A stretch of DNA of 64,000 nucleotides from Vespula vulgaris (Eukaryota > Arthropoda > Insecta > Hymenoptera > Vespidae). Where the stretch lies: positions 62,001 through 126,000 of the forward strand of contig NC_066589.1 of the NCBI RefSeq assembly GCF_905475345.1, given 5' to 3'. Both the position numbers and the translations under genes were made by a program. Below are positions 15,008-27,370 of the stretch, piece by piece; within the stretch, counting starts at the first letter, position 1; every line of letters begins with the position of its first letter. The notes beneath the pieces are model-generated. The model made no database searches. It was given only the letters and a program-made list of their open reading frames with translations, and was not told the origin of the DNA.

Positions 15008-16705
15008 ATGTATAGGTAATACGATATTATATAATTATTACTTATAGATAATCGCTAATGTTTGTTTTAATTATAGGTTAAGTAGCTTATATGAAATGTG
15101 TATTATTATCAAGAAATTTTTTTCAGTCAATTTGTTATGTATTTCGATATTTTTACATATTTTATTTGGTAGAAAAAATTAAGGTTATTTGCACGCCATT
15201 CATATACTTATTTTTTCTAATCTCTAATCTATCATGAAAAAAAGATTGTTGAGAGGAAGAAGAGAATTCTGAATATATAAATCTTTCAAATAAATTACAT
15301 CTTTTAACTAATTCGCGCCAAAATTATCAAATAATTACGTTTGTAATTCTATGACACCGATCATATAATATACTTAATCTTTGGTGATTATTTCAGGCAT
15401 ATTCTCGCGATCGAACAACGTTTTTTACAATGTAAACATAATTACATAAAAGTCAGCATTAAAAATGTGGCGCAGCAGTCTGGCAAATTGAAAGAATATG
15501 AAGGTCGGAAACTTATCGGGTAAGTACATATAATATTATATAAGTTATTGTTTTATTGTTATTATAATTTTGTACAATTATGTAGTATATATTCTTTAGA
15601 TCGAGCATTTTCCATTTGCTGCATGTACGTGTAATTTTCGATGTTAAATTTTACATTTAATTTTACATTATAAATAAGAATTATTTAAAACTTCTTTAAT
15701 AATCAATTCGATTTTTTAAAATTTAAATATGTTGTAGAAAAAATAAAAAAAAGCAAATTTATTATATATATATTAAAATGAATATAATTCAAAGAAATAA
15801 AATATCAGATATTTAATATATAATTGAAAATAAAATACGCGATTGTTTAACAGTTATAATGTTCTGTTATAAATTCTGATCTTTTAAACTTCTGATGTTT
15901 AGTGATCGATTGAATTTGTTTCTATTGTTATGGAAAGTTAATCGTTCGATTGTTTATATTTACTTTTCTCAGGAATTACTCTATATGTGTGTGTGTGTGT
16001 ATATATATATATGTGTATATATATATATATAAATGTTATATATTAGGAATTCAAACGTTTTAAATATTTTAGATACACTTTTAATTTGCTTTTTGAATGA
16101 AAAAATATATTTATTTTTTGCAACATGTTTAAATATGAAGAAATACAGATGATAGCTTGAAACATGTTTGTATATGAGACATAATGAGTAAATTGATGTT
16201 TGGCATTTGAATAGAAGTTAAATGTTAAAAATTTATTGGAAAAATACATTCTCTTTTTAGGTTTTCAATGGAACAAATTTACACTGTGGTAGCAGATGTA
16301 GAGAATTATAAGAAATTTGTACCTTTTTGTAAGAAGTCAGACATTATTTATAAAAAAGAAAATTTTCTCAAAGCTAATCTAGTTATAGGATTTCCTCCGC
16401 TTACTGAAAGCTATACTTCTGAAGTATCAATGGTACCTTCTCGTCTTGTTAAAGCAGATTGTACTGATGGTATATTATTTGATCATTTGAAAACATTATG
16501 GATTTTTAGTCCAGGTTTAAAAAATAATACAAATACATGTGTAATAGATTTTTCTTTATCATTTGAATTTAAGTCAATCATTCATTCTCATATGTCCAAT
16601 TTGTTTTTTAATGAAATTGTAAGACAAATGGAAAATGCTTTTGTTCAAGAGGCAGAAAAGAGATATGGTAAACCATGCTTGAAAACAGTACGATTAGAAA
16701 GATGA
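15008..16705 (+). CDS. COQ10: Coenzyme Q-binding START-domain protein COQ10
   Basis: Mitochondrial START/polyketide-cyclase-fold protein that binds ubiquinone and supports its synthesis and respiratory function. The main exons are certain: 15397-15519 and 16261-16705 (stop 16703-16705), joined in phase to give the family hallmark start GRKLIGFSMEQIYTVV. Conserved blocks VENYKKFVPFCKKSD, IGFPPLTESYTS, LVKADCTDG and SFEFKSIIHSH are all present. The exon at 15397 has no in-frame ATG before an upstream stop, so an earlier coding exon is needed. The best candidate is ATG TAT AG at 15008-15015 followed by GTAATA, which joins in phase and gives 191 residues in total; this 8-base coding exon is inference. 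The intron at 15520-16260 contains a GT/TA microsatellite. Tail-to-tail with GPAA1 (277 bp between stops). Confidence 0.9.
15981..16031. repeat. (GT)n/(TA)n compound microsatellite
   Basis: A short GT run passing into TA dinucleotides within the COQ10 intron. Confidence 0.9.
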
Positions 16706-16856
16706 CGAAAATAAGACATTTAATGTATACTCATTGATAATTATAACAATTGAAAGAATAATTTATTTATTTCATTTGAAAACTATTTAAATATTTTATT
16801 TCTGCAATTATTTATTAAATGAACAAATTAAGAATATAAATGATATAACAAAAAAG

Positions 16857-16862
16857 AATAAA
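16857..16862 (+). terminator. Poly(A) signal of COQ10
   Basis: AATAAA about 150 bp after the COQ10 stop, in the 277-bp gap to the GPAA1 stop codon. Confidence 0.4.
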
Positions 16863-16981
16863 ACAAATATGTATTTATAAATATCAAATAAAGAAATCAG
16901 TATGTGGAATGATTACCTCTTTATCATTAAAACCACAAATTTTTAAACATTACTGATTGTAAAGAGTTTACTAAAAATTTA

Positions 16982-19600
16982 TTATGACGTGCTTTTAAGA
17001 CATATAATATTCCAAAATAATAACCAAATAGGAAGCATTACGGTCGTAGTTACATTATAAAACCAATTTCCATAAATCATAGAATCAATAATACTGAATA
17101 CAAATGCTTGCTTAGTGGCACGATATCCACTAAATATAAGAGACAACAAGGATTCTTCTGGAAACTGCACATAAGTATATCCTAAAATAACAATAGATGA
17201 TGCAACAAATGGATGAAGTAAAATCCATAATATATATAACAAAATTCTGAACCTAAAACAAAATAATATACACGAATCATATTATAGTATTAATATAACT
17301 AAAAATATATAATTAGTATATTTGTTATGTTTTGCAAAACTTACCCCAGAACAGATCCTTGCCTTGGTTTACTAAATAAAACAGCTGGCACATATACAGA
17401 TGCTACTAATAATGCTAGTGAAAAATTACACATTGCAACACATATAAGAGTTGTAGCTAATTCCACTGATGCAATCACAAAAACCAATAACGTATTTTTA
17501 TATTTTACCATCCTATATGAAACAGAACATATTCATATACAATAATTGTTCATTATATCGTAATATTTATCTTACCTTCTTGAAGTCAAAGGCCACAATA
17601 ATGTTAAAGTTGTAGCCATTGCATTACCAAAATATATAGAATCTTCTGTATGCAAATTCCACATTTGTCTACCAATTGAAGTAAACATTTGTGGGGATAA
17701 AAGCAAACATACCCCAAATGTGTGTGCCCATAATATTTCTGAAGCAATATTCCCAATGTCGAAGTTTTTTATCTATAAAGAGTATTTAATTAAAAATATA
17801 TTCAGATCAAATAGTAATGATACATAATGATTTACAAAAAATACCAGCCTTAATATTTTGAATTTGTAAATTGTCTTTTTCATCACTTTGAAGTACTGGA
17901 GCTAGGAGTTTTTGCCATATAGAAAATGCTTTTATAAAGAGATTAGCTACAATTAGCGCTAAAGGACGCATATATAAACCTGCAAAAATTTGTATAAAAT
18001 TCTTATAAACTAGTATCATATAAATTTATAAGATATACTTTTTTAACTTACTTATTGAAACATATCTTTCTGTTGAAGGTAAAAGGTAGAAAAAGTATGA
18101 TTGATGAAAACGTTCTAATAAATTATTTAGCGAGCGTACCATACTCTCTACTACGCGGCCGACTTGGTAAAAATTTGCTTTTGAACCTTTACCAGTTTTT
18201 TCAAATCCTTCTAAAGTAACAGCTTCAATACCAAATCTATGAAATAAATATATCATATATTTATATCATGTAAGAATATAATTTTATAAAATACTGTACC
18301 TATGAAACAATCCATGATTTCCACTTGGTATACCAGTAGCTTGAGTAGCTATCATTGTCATCAATGTATTAAAATGATACCACCATTTTTTCAACTTATT
18401 TGTATCAGTACTATCAATTCTACGTTGGAATGTTTTTTGGATTTCTTCTTTAGCAATCATACTTTGGGCTAGATTGAAAAGATCCAAGTTGGGTAGTTGT
18501 CCATTTAATCCCTCAACCTTTTTCAATAATAGATATTAGAAATTAAAATTAAATATACAGATAATTTTAGAATCTGTACCTTAACATCTATAGATGAAAT
18601 TTTCATTGCATGTAATTCTAAATTAATAGCAGCCTGAATAGAACCAGCATGGCCAGGTAAGTCACCGGCTATCAATATACCTTCTTGACCGCTTGTAACA
18701 CCATGATAAGCATCTAGCCATGCCTGCATACCTAATTGTTCATATTCAGTTACAAGAAAAATAATATCTTTGGCCCAATACTTTTGTTCTAAAAAAAAAT
18801 TCATAATATACATTTTATATAATAGCATTATCACAATTATATTGATTCAAAAAATATACTTCTGCAAAACTTTGCAAATGCTAATAGCAATGCAACAGAA
18901 GGTGCTGTGCTTAAATAAACACTATTAATAGGTCGGAAAGGTACGCTGACAACAATTGCTTCAGTACTTGCTGTTTTAGGTGCTCTAACTATTCCATAAA
19001 TGTTCTGTCCAGTAAACTAAAAATGTTATCATTTACTTTTAATATTGAATAACTATTTGAAACTATATGATTATATAGAAACTTTATTTATTTACTTTTT
19101 GTTGCTTAAATGGATATGTCAATGAAAAATTATGGATGAAAGTATCTAGATGAAGTTGATTAAATTTTGCCGACAGCCATGCATAAGGCATACTATCTGG
19201 ATATCTTTTCATTTCATGTAATAATTCATAATAAAATTGTTTTGATGTTTGATCTAAATTACTCTCTTTTGTTACTAATCCAGGTAATAAAGCATTCTCA
19301 GAGAAATAAGTCTCTGAAATAAAATAAATTTGGATTAACTATGATTTTAATTGATGAGATCATTCATTTATAATTTTCATTTTTTAAAAAATTAATATAT
19401 ATAAATAATTATATAATATATATAATATAATAATTTTAATTTAAAAAATTATTTTTACGTTCATTAAATACTGGAACTGCTAGAATCATTGTATATATAA
19501 CACCGGCAATATAAAGCAGAAAACACAATTGTTTCTCCCTCTTCAAAAGAAATTTTATCATTTTTCCTGTGCCTACTCTAGGATCAGTTAATAGACCCAT
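16982..19600 (-). CDS. GPAA1: GPI transamidase component GPAA1
   Basis: Subunit of the ER-membrane GPI transamidase, which attaches GPI anchors to proteins. Minus-strand exons 5' to 3': 19600-19459, 19313-19096, 19016-18860, 18788-18580, 18517-18300, 18236-18052, 17979-17849 (or -17897), 17772-17576, 17512-17345, 17252-16982. The sum is 631 residues (615 with the shorter exon 7), matching the family. An N-terminal signal-anchor (about residues 27-46) precedes the conserved FNEQTYFSENALLPGL; the luminal domain contains DAYHG and GDLPGHAGSIQAAINLE of the M28-like fold; HGLFHRFGIEAVTLEGF and the multi-pass hydrophobic C-terminus ending LLFWNIICLKS fit. The intron after exon 7 has no in-phase GT donor next to the end of the open reading, only GC (17848-17847) or an upstream GTACTT. 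Head to head with USO1. Confidence 0.93.
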
Positions 19601-20284
19601 TTCTTCCTATTTCTTCTTATTTTGTATCGTTTTATATTATCGAATAAAATCTATCTGATAATTGTATAAACACTTTTTATTGTTCGCGTAGATATCTAAT
19701 ATAAAACATTTTTTGAAAAAGTTAAATAATATTACATAGTTCTTATACTAAGCTCTGTGAATTTATACCAACAACAATATAATTTTAATGCACTATTATA
19801 TTCTGCTATATCTTGAAGAAGATGTACAAACTATATATGATTCAAGAGAAACTAGCGCCATATAACGTTAAAAAGAGGAAACAGATTTGATACGTTTATC
19901 ACATATGATATCAGTATTATTTTAATTTTTTGATTACATACCAAGATATTATTGAAACAATTAAGATTAATGATTGAATTAAAATTACAAGATATTAACG
20001 ATGCTAATAATTATATTAACGAAGAGAATCGATGAAATTTTATTACCAACTAATTTCTTACCAAAGAAATAAATTTCTTTTCTTTTAGGGAAATAAATGT
20101 TTTTGAATTTGCTATGGTTACACGTGGACCACTCCACGTAGATATGTGATATCGACACTGATTTTGACGTAGAAGTCATATGGAAGAGTTATCATTTACT
20201 AAGATGCAAGATGCCAATTTGTGATGATTACTTAGCGTGACATGTATTAACAGAGCATCTCTTCAAAAATTAATTTTTAACAAG
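19601..20284. other. Divergent GPAA1 / USO1 promoter region
   Basis: 684 bp between the two start codons. Contains an inverted pair of ACGTGGA at 20122-20139 and a TGACGT at 20165-20170. Otherwise AT-rich with no coding signal. Confidence 0.55.
20122..20139. promoter_or_regulatory. Inverted ACGTGGA pair (CrebA/XBP1-like)
   Basis: ACGTGGA (20122-20128), spacer CCAC, TCCACGT (20133-20139): perfect 7-bp arms. ACGTGG/CCACGT is the core bound by CrebA/CREB3-like, XBP1 and ATF6 bZIP factors that drive secretory-pathway genes. The upstream arm also forms a CACGTG E-box, so a bHLH factor is the main alternative. Confidence 0.4.
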
Positions 20285-23200
20285 ATGGAGTATTTTAAAA
20301 GTAGTTTAAAATCTGTTCTGGGTTCTACACCGTCTGGAAACCAGCCATCGGGTGCTGAGACGGTATACAAGATATATATATTTATACCGGATAACCTTAT
20401 GATTACTTATCGAAGTAACAAGTTTTGTTTATTGTTTTTAAAAATAAATTTAATCATTACATTTATAATCAATATGTAGTATATGTTTGATCTGGTAATA
20501 TTTTTGTATCATATAAAAGATTGTTTCAATTTTGATGACATGTATTTTAACATATAGGTGGAAAAGTTAGTGAACAGACTTTTATCATCTACTTTACTCG
20601 ATGATAGAAGAGATGCATGTCGTGCTCTTAAAGCTTTATCCCGCACTTATCGTGTGGAGGTCGGTGCACAAGGAATGGATGCCTTAAGGCAAGTGTTAGA
20701 GATGGATAGAACCGATTGTGAAATTATTGGTTTAGCATTGGATACTCTTTGTAATATAACAAATCCTGAAACATTTAGCGAGGAAGGTGAGATAAAATAC
20801 AATCTTACTATGATAAATTGTTATAATATTATAAATTCTATATTTACTTTTTTAGTTGATAAACATGGACCAAAAAATAAAATAGGTGAACAGTTCACTG
20901 AAATATTCATTAAACAGCCAGATAGTGTTGGATTGGTTCTAATATTTTTAGAAGAATTTGACTTTAGAGTTAGATGGCCAGCATTAAAACTACTTACACA
21001 TTTATTAGCTAATAGGCCAAAAGAAATTCAAGAAATCATTTTGATTAGTCCAATGGGAGTTTCAAAGTTAATGGATCTTCTTTGTGACAGTAGAGAAGTT
21101 ATAAGAAATGATGTACGTGTTATTTAAAGATCTGTAAATATATCAAGATTTATAAATATTTATAATGTATAATTTATACTATTAATAATTTATAAACAAT
21201 ACTATCTGTATTTAGGTATTGTTGTTACTGATACAATTAACAAAAGGCAATGCGAACATTCAAAAAATTGTAGCTTTCGAAAATGCATTTGATCGTATTT
21301 TTGATGTTATTATGCAAGAAGGTGGAGCTGAAGGTGGTATAGTTGTGGAAGATTGCTTATTACTGATGTTAAATCTTCTTAGAGGAAACATAAGCAATCA
21401 GACTTTTTTCAAAGAAGGTTATTGTATATTCTATAATATTTAATGAAACACATAAAGATTAGTGAATAATTTTTGTATACAATTATAATAGGTAGTTACA
21501 TTCAGAGATTAACACCCATGTTTCAAATGCAAACAGAAATAGATGATAATCTGATAGGTTGGAGTCCACAAAAAGTATCCAATGTTCATTGCATGATACA
21601 GGTTATTCGTGCTTTGGTAGCACCTAGTTGTCCTGCTCAGGTATTTATAAATAATACAATGAAAGATATATGATATTATAAATATAATGGTACATTATAT
21701 TTTTGGACATATTTAAAGGCATTAGCTGCTTGTCAAAAAAATATGAAAGCTTGTGGTTTATTACAAGCTTTATGCAATATATTAATGGCTAGTGGAATAC
21801 CAGCTGATGTGTTAACAGAAATGATAAATGCTGTAGCAGAAGTTATTAGGGGAAATGCTATTAATCAAGAATATTTATCAAGCGTTATGGCACCTAGTGC
21901 ACCTCCAAGGTAATAATTACATACATGAAAGAAAGCTATTGTTAAAAATTCTAAAATTATTTTATTACAGACCTGCAATTGTTGTTTTATTAATGTCTAT
22001 GGTAAATGAGAAACAACCATTTCTTCTAAGGTGCTCTGTATTATATTGCTTCCAATGTTTCCTTTATAAAAATGAAATAGGACAAACTCAACTAATTCAA
22101 ACTTTATTACCTCAAGGCAATGAAGCACCATCTTTAACAACAGGTTTAATGAATAACGTTATTACTAATTTGTATATTTCATTAAGAGTTTAATACATCT
22201 TATATTTAATCTAAAATTCTATTTAAAATTGAATAATTTGTTATACAAAAATGTTCTTTTCGATATCTTTAATTCTTAAAAGTACATATTTAGAGATAAA
22301 AAATAGTTTCAAAACCTGTTGGTAGGACAGTTGCTGTGTGGAGGATTATTTTCTCCAGATCCACTTTCAAATTGGTTCTCTGCAGTGGCATTATCTCATG
22401 CACTAATTAATAATAATGTTCAAAAGGAAGAACTCTTGAGAGTTCTTCTTGCTACTAATATCGGCAAACCACCAGTTACTTTGATGCAACAGTGCATTTT
22501 GCTTTTGCAACAAGAAAACAAAACTCAGTCTAAATTAGGCCTAGTAATGCTGCTCTGCAGGTGGACTGCTCATTGTCCTGTTGCAGTGAAGGCCTTCTTA
22601 AATATTGATTCTTCCGTTACATATTTAACGACTCTTTTATCATCGCAAGAAAATAATGATGATTTACAGGAAACTTTATTCCAAAACATGTGTGCCCTTT
22701 TAATCGGTTTGTGTGTACATTTTAATGAAAACAATGTACAAGCATATACAAAGGTATAATGATCTCATGATGTTAGATATATCAAACATTTCATTTATAT
22801 TATTGAAGCATTATTATTTTTAGGAAAAATTATGTAATTTAATAGAAAATAGAATTGGCCTAGAAAGATTTCAAGATATTATTGGTGGTATATCGAGACA
22901 CGAGGTTTATTCTCGAGCATTGAAACATCCTCAGCCTGCAGCAAAAAATCCATCGGAACTTTTACTAGATTATGAATTTTGTAGATTAATAAAAACTCTA
23001 GAAGGTATATTACTACTGATTTCATTATAATATTAAAATTTGAAATTTGTATTTAATTAAAATTATTTTTGATTTGTAATAAACTAGGGACGGTGATAAA
23101 ATCAGTATCAGATATGAGTAGTATACAACAAAAAAATCAAATGACAGTATTAGCACCAGCTGATTGTACTTTAGTTACACAGTATAAAGATCTCATTAGA

Positions 23201-23920
23201 GAACAAGATATACAAGTACAAAAATTAAATCAAACCGTGGATACGCTCATGAAAGAAAAACAAGAATTAGAAGTATGTATGGATAATAAATAATATACGC
23301 ACATACATATATATATAATTGCTTTTTAATATATTTATAAATTATATTCTTATTATATGCAGTCCAATGTACACGAACTTAGAACTACTGTCAGTTATTT
23401 AAAAGATCAAAACTTGGTTCTCCGTGCTACACAAACAAATTTATGTGATGGAAAACAAGCTGTACCCTGTGCAAATAATTCGTGTTCTTCGAAAAAAGAA
23501 CTTGATAGATGCAAAGAAATAGTGACAGAGTTGGAAACAAGTTTAGCTAAGCATGTTCTAATGATAGAAGAATATAAACAAAAGGATACAAATAGAAAAG
23601 AATCTATTCTTGAGGACAAGTTAAAAGAAAAGATAGAAGAACTTGAAAAATTAAAAAAAGATCAGGAAGATCTTCTAGAACTCTTAACAGATCAAGACAG
23701 TAAAATCTCAATGTACAAAGAGAAACTTATTGCTTTGGGAGAGAAGGTAATAATTTTGTATATACATATATCATAATTTTTTCTATGTAATTTAAATTGT
23801 ACAATTATTTATGATTTATAATATTTACTTAAAAATTAATTAATAATTTATTTATAGGTGGAATCAGATGAAAGTTCTGCAGATCTTGATACCGATGACT
23901 TACCAGAATCAAGTAATTAA
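20285..23920 (+). CDS. USO1: General vesicular transport factor p115/USO1
   Basis: Golgi tether that captures COPII/COPI vesicles with Rab1, golgins and SNAREs. Exons: 20285-20362, 20558-20786, 20856-21112, 21216-21417, 21492-21640, 21719-21909, 21971-22143, 22326-22753, 22824-23004, 23088-23272, 23363-23746, 23858-23920; 839 residues. The armadillo-repeat globular head (about 1-630) is strongly conserved: GSYIQRLTPMF, RPAIVVLLMSMVNEKQPF, VLYCFQCFLYKNEIGQ, GQLLCGGLFSPDPLSNW. The conserved YKDLIREQD opens the coiled coil (about 645-805), which ends in DLLELLTDQDSKI and an acidic tail (SDESSADLDTDDLPE), the binding site for GM130/giantin in relatives. The coiled coil is much shorter than in vertebrates (total about 960). 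In the 21417 intron the acceptor at 21490-21491, not the AG at 21494-21495, keeps the frame. Confidence 0.96.
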
Positions 23921-24341
23921 AGTATTATAATTATGAAAACAAATATTTGGTAAGATTGTTAATAAGATTATGATTAAACTGTATGTTATCTAAATCTAAA
24001 TGGTTAACATATTTATTTCATTCAAAACTGTCATTTTTTGTCATTAATAAAAATGGAATTTTTATCTAAGAATAAAGAATTGCATCATGCTTTAAACATA
24101 ACAAAGGTGATTGTATGGTACACTCTGAATTGTTTATTTATCACATTTATTTAGGATCAATGACTACAGATACACATAAATTGGTATTCAGCTTTTAAAT
24201 AATTTAATCTGTGGACTATTACGTAATAGAATGGATATTTTTTAAAGTGATTAAAGCCATGCTTTGTTAATAACAACTTGAAATTGTTATTGTTTCTCTA
24301 TTATTATACAACTTCACTTATATACATAGCAATGCTACAAT
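23921..24341. other. Tail-to-tail gap, USO1 and NDUFS1
   Basis: 421 bp between stop codons, holding both 3' UTRs. Besides the AATAAA at 24046 nothing distinct is seen. Confidence 0.6.
24046..24051 (+). terminator. Poly(A) signal of USO1
   Basis: AATAAA 126 bp after the USO1 stop codon. Confidence 0.45.
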
Positions 24342-27300
24342 TTATACTTCATTCTGACGCTGTTTTATAACTGCTTGAACGCATTTAGCCATAGTTGGAG
24401 AAGCACGTGAAACAGCATCAGTCATGAAAAATTGATCCAAGGATCTTTGTTTTATGTTTATTGGATCTGGTAGGAACGAACCTTTTGTTTCCTACATTAG
24501 GATTAAAATGAAAGTATTATTTATACATTATTTAATAAACATTTCGTAAATATAGACATTCATACACACCTTGGATAATTCCAATGCTTCTGCAAAGAAA
24601 TTGGCTGGTTCCAAATCACCATATCTAACTAAATGCGGTGAAACTTCCTCTAATCTTAATCGTACATCATTTAAGTCATCATAAGGTAAAGTCATATCAC
24701 ATATCTGTACAAAAGAAACAAACATCTTAATGTTTTATGTCAAATTAAAAAAAAACAATAAATATAAAATTACTTATAGTAACAATATTAGAAAAATATA
24801 AATTATATTTGCAATATGCAAATATATAATTACCTCGGAAAGAGCACGAATAATTTTCCAATCTGAACGTGCCATACCAGGAGGTGTAATAGCTGCACAA
24901 GTTTGTTGTGCACGTCCTTCTGTGTTAACATAACTAGCATTTTTTTCAGTATATGCTGCACCAGCTAATACGACATCTGCAATAGTAGCTCCTTGATCAC
25001 CGTGACTACCTATATTTGTAATATCAATATTAGTAATATGTTTTTGTATAACAAGCTTCAATGCTATTAATTGATATTAAGTTGCATTACCTATATAAAT
25101 AATGAATGTATTAGGAAAATTTTCCTTTGTAATATTTGCATCATCTGCTCCTAAAAGGAATAATACTTTTGGTTGTTCTTGTTTAATTTTTTCTACAGTT
25201 GAATTATAACCAATATCTAATGCTGCCACTTGTGATGCATTTGTATGAAGCAGATTCAATACTTTCCATTCTCCACTGATCTTAAATAAAAAAGAAATTA
25301 TGGAGTTGTAATTTACTTTTACTATAATGGTATAATTCTATGATTCATTTAGGAGTAATTACTTTGGAAGTACTTTCCAAAGCTTTGGCTAAAGCTTGTG
25401 TTTCAGCAAGAATTTTAGCTCCATCTTTTCGAGTTAACTGTTCTGCACCTAAGATAACGAGCGGCTTTTTAGCATTCTTTAGAGTTGAGCAAAATGGATG
25501 AGTACCACTCTTTAATTGAGTTATTATATCTAACGAATCTCCTAAATGCTGAAATATATTTTGTACTTTAGAAAGCAAATGTTTAGATAAAGTATGTATG
25601 AACAAATAGTATATTTTAATTTTTGAATACCTCATGATCATATGTTAAATCTACGTCAGGACCTATTAAAGCAATAGTTTGTTCGCCATGAATATATCCT
25701 TTTCTGAGACGAGTGTTCACTAGCGGTGCTTCATATCTTGGATTTGTACCAATTAATACAACAACATCTGCATCTTCGACTTTAGCTATAGTATTATTCA
25801 AAAGATAATTGCTTCTTAAATCAATACCAGCACCATCTTTTGGAAAACTCTGTTCTGTTGCTAGTGATTCACTTCCTAATTTATTTATAAAATCTTTCAA
25901 AGTTACAAGAGCTTCTGCATCTGCAAGTTTGCCAGCAATTGCGGCACATTTATTTGATGCACAACATATTTCCTTTGCAGCTAAAAGAAAAAAGAAATAT
26001 TTCGTTAATGAAACTATTAAATGAATTTTATAGAACATAACGGGTTTAATAATTACCTGCAACAAGTGCATCTTCCCAGCTAACACTTTCTAGTTTACCA
26101 TTAATTTTCATCATAGGTGTTATAAGCCTTTGACATTTTAAGCCATCACAAGCAAAGCGAGACTTGTCAGACAACCATTCTTCATTTATTTCCTATAAAA
26201 ATAACGAGATAAATGAAAAATACGATTTTCTCATATTTATCAGACAGAGAAATGTATGAAACTATATATACCTCATTTACTCTTGGTAAAATCCTTAAAA
26301 CTTCTCCAGTTCTATGAGAAATAACTATGTTACTACCAACTGCATCGTGAACATCAATACTATCTGTGCGACGTGTTTCCCAAGGGCGAGCAACAAAAGC
26401 ATATGGTTTGTTTGTTAAAGCTCCAACAGGGCACAAATCAATGATGTTACCAGATAGTTCTGATAAAAACATTTTCTCAACATATGTTCCTACCTGCATT
26501 GCAATGGACATAATGTTTTTTCTATTCTTCAATATTAATGATATTGTAAATTATATTTTTTGGAGTTATACATTCTAATGCAAACCTCCATAGCATTTCC
26601 ACGACCTGTTGTTCCTAAATCATCAATGCCAGCAACTTCAGAAGCAAATCTAATGCATCTTGTACAATGAATACATCTCGTCATCACCGTTTTAATAAGA
26701 GGACCTATATTTTTATCCTGTACTGCTCTTTTCCCAGTAAAATTAATGTCAATGAATCTGCTTCTGTCACCGCCAAAAGCCATACTTTGATCTTGCAAAT
26801 CACATTCGCCACCCTGATCACAAATTGGACAATCCAAAGGATGATTCACCAATAAGAATTCCATGACACCTTCTCGTGCTTTTCGAGTAAAGTCAGAATT
26901 TGTTTTTACTCGCCATCCTTTCATTACAGGCATGGCACAAGCTGCGACAGGCTAAATAAAATATAAAATTGACTTTATGTTCTTTTCCTTTACTTGCAAC
27001 ATTTTATATAAATGTATATAAAGTATTGGCTTACTTTTATTTGTTTTTCTATCTCAACTAAACACATTCTACAATTTCCAGCTACAGCAAGACGCTCATG
27101 ATAACAAAATCTAGGAATTTCTACTCCAACAGTTGCAGCAGCCTATAAATATAAATATAATTTATTGTTACAATTTATATAACATCCGATAAAACAAATC
27201 GTAAACAAAATACAGAAACCTACCTGTAGGACTGTTGTTCCTGGCGGAACTTGAACAGGCTTATCATCTATAAAAAGCTCTATGAGTTCTTGCTGTAATT

Positions 27301-27370
27301 TTGGAGATGTATGAATCCCCAATCTACCACATGAAAGGCTTGAAGCCTTTAGTACTGTATGTCTCAACAT
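24342..27370 (-). CDS. NDUFS1: NADH-ubiquinone oxidoreductase 75 kDa subunit (complex I)
   Basis: Largest iron-sulfur subunit of the matrix arm of complex I. Minus-strand exons 5' to 3': 27370-27224, 27142-27035, 26951-26586, 26493-26272, 26192-26057, 25980-25631, 25548-25363, 25280-25091, 25009-24834, 24704-24570, 24491-24342; 721 residues. A basic presequence is followed by the ferredoxin-like domain: CYHERLAVAGNCRMC (2Fe-2S), HPLDCPICDQGGECDLQDQ (4Fe-4S with His ligand), RCIHCTRCIRFASEVAG plus DLCPVGAL (second 4Fe-4S). The degenerate molybdopterin-oxidoreductase domain has IDLRSNYLLNNTIA, GTNPRYEAPLVNTRLR, KVLFLLGADDANIT and YVNTEGRAQQT. Head to head with NOM1, tail to tail with USO1. Confidence 0.97.

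Noticed and set aside
25809..26024. Plus-strand frames within NDUFS1 exons
   Set aside because: Antisense shadows of confirmed NDUFS1 exons.
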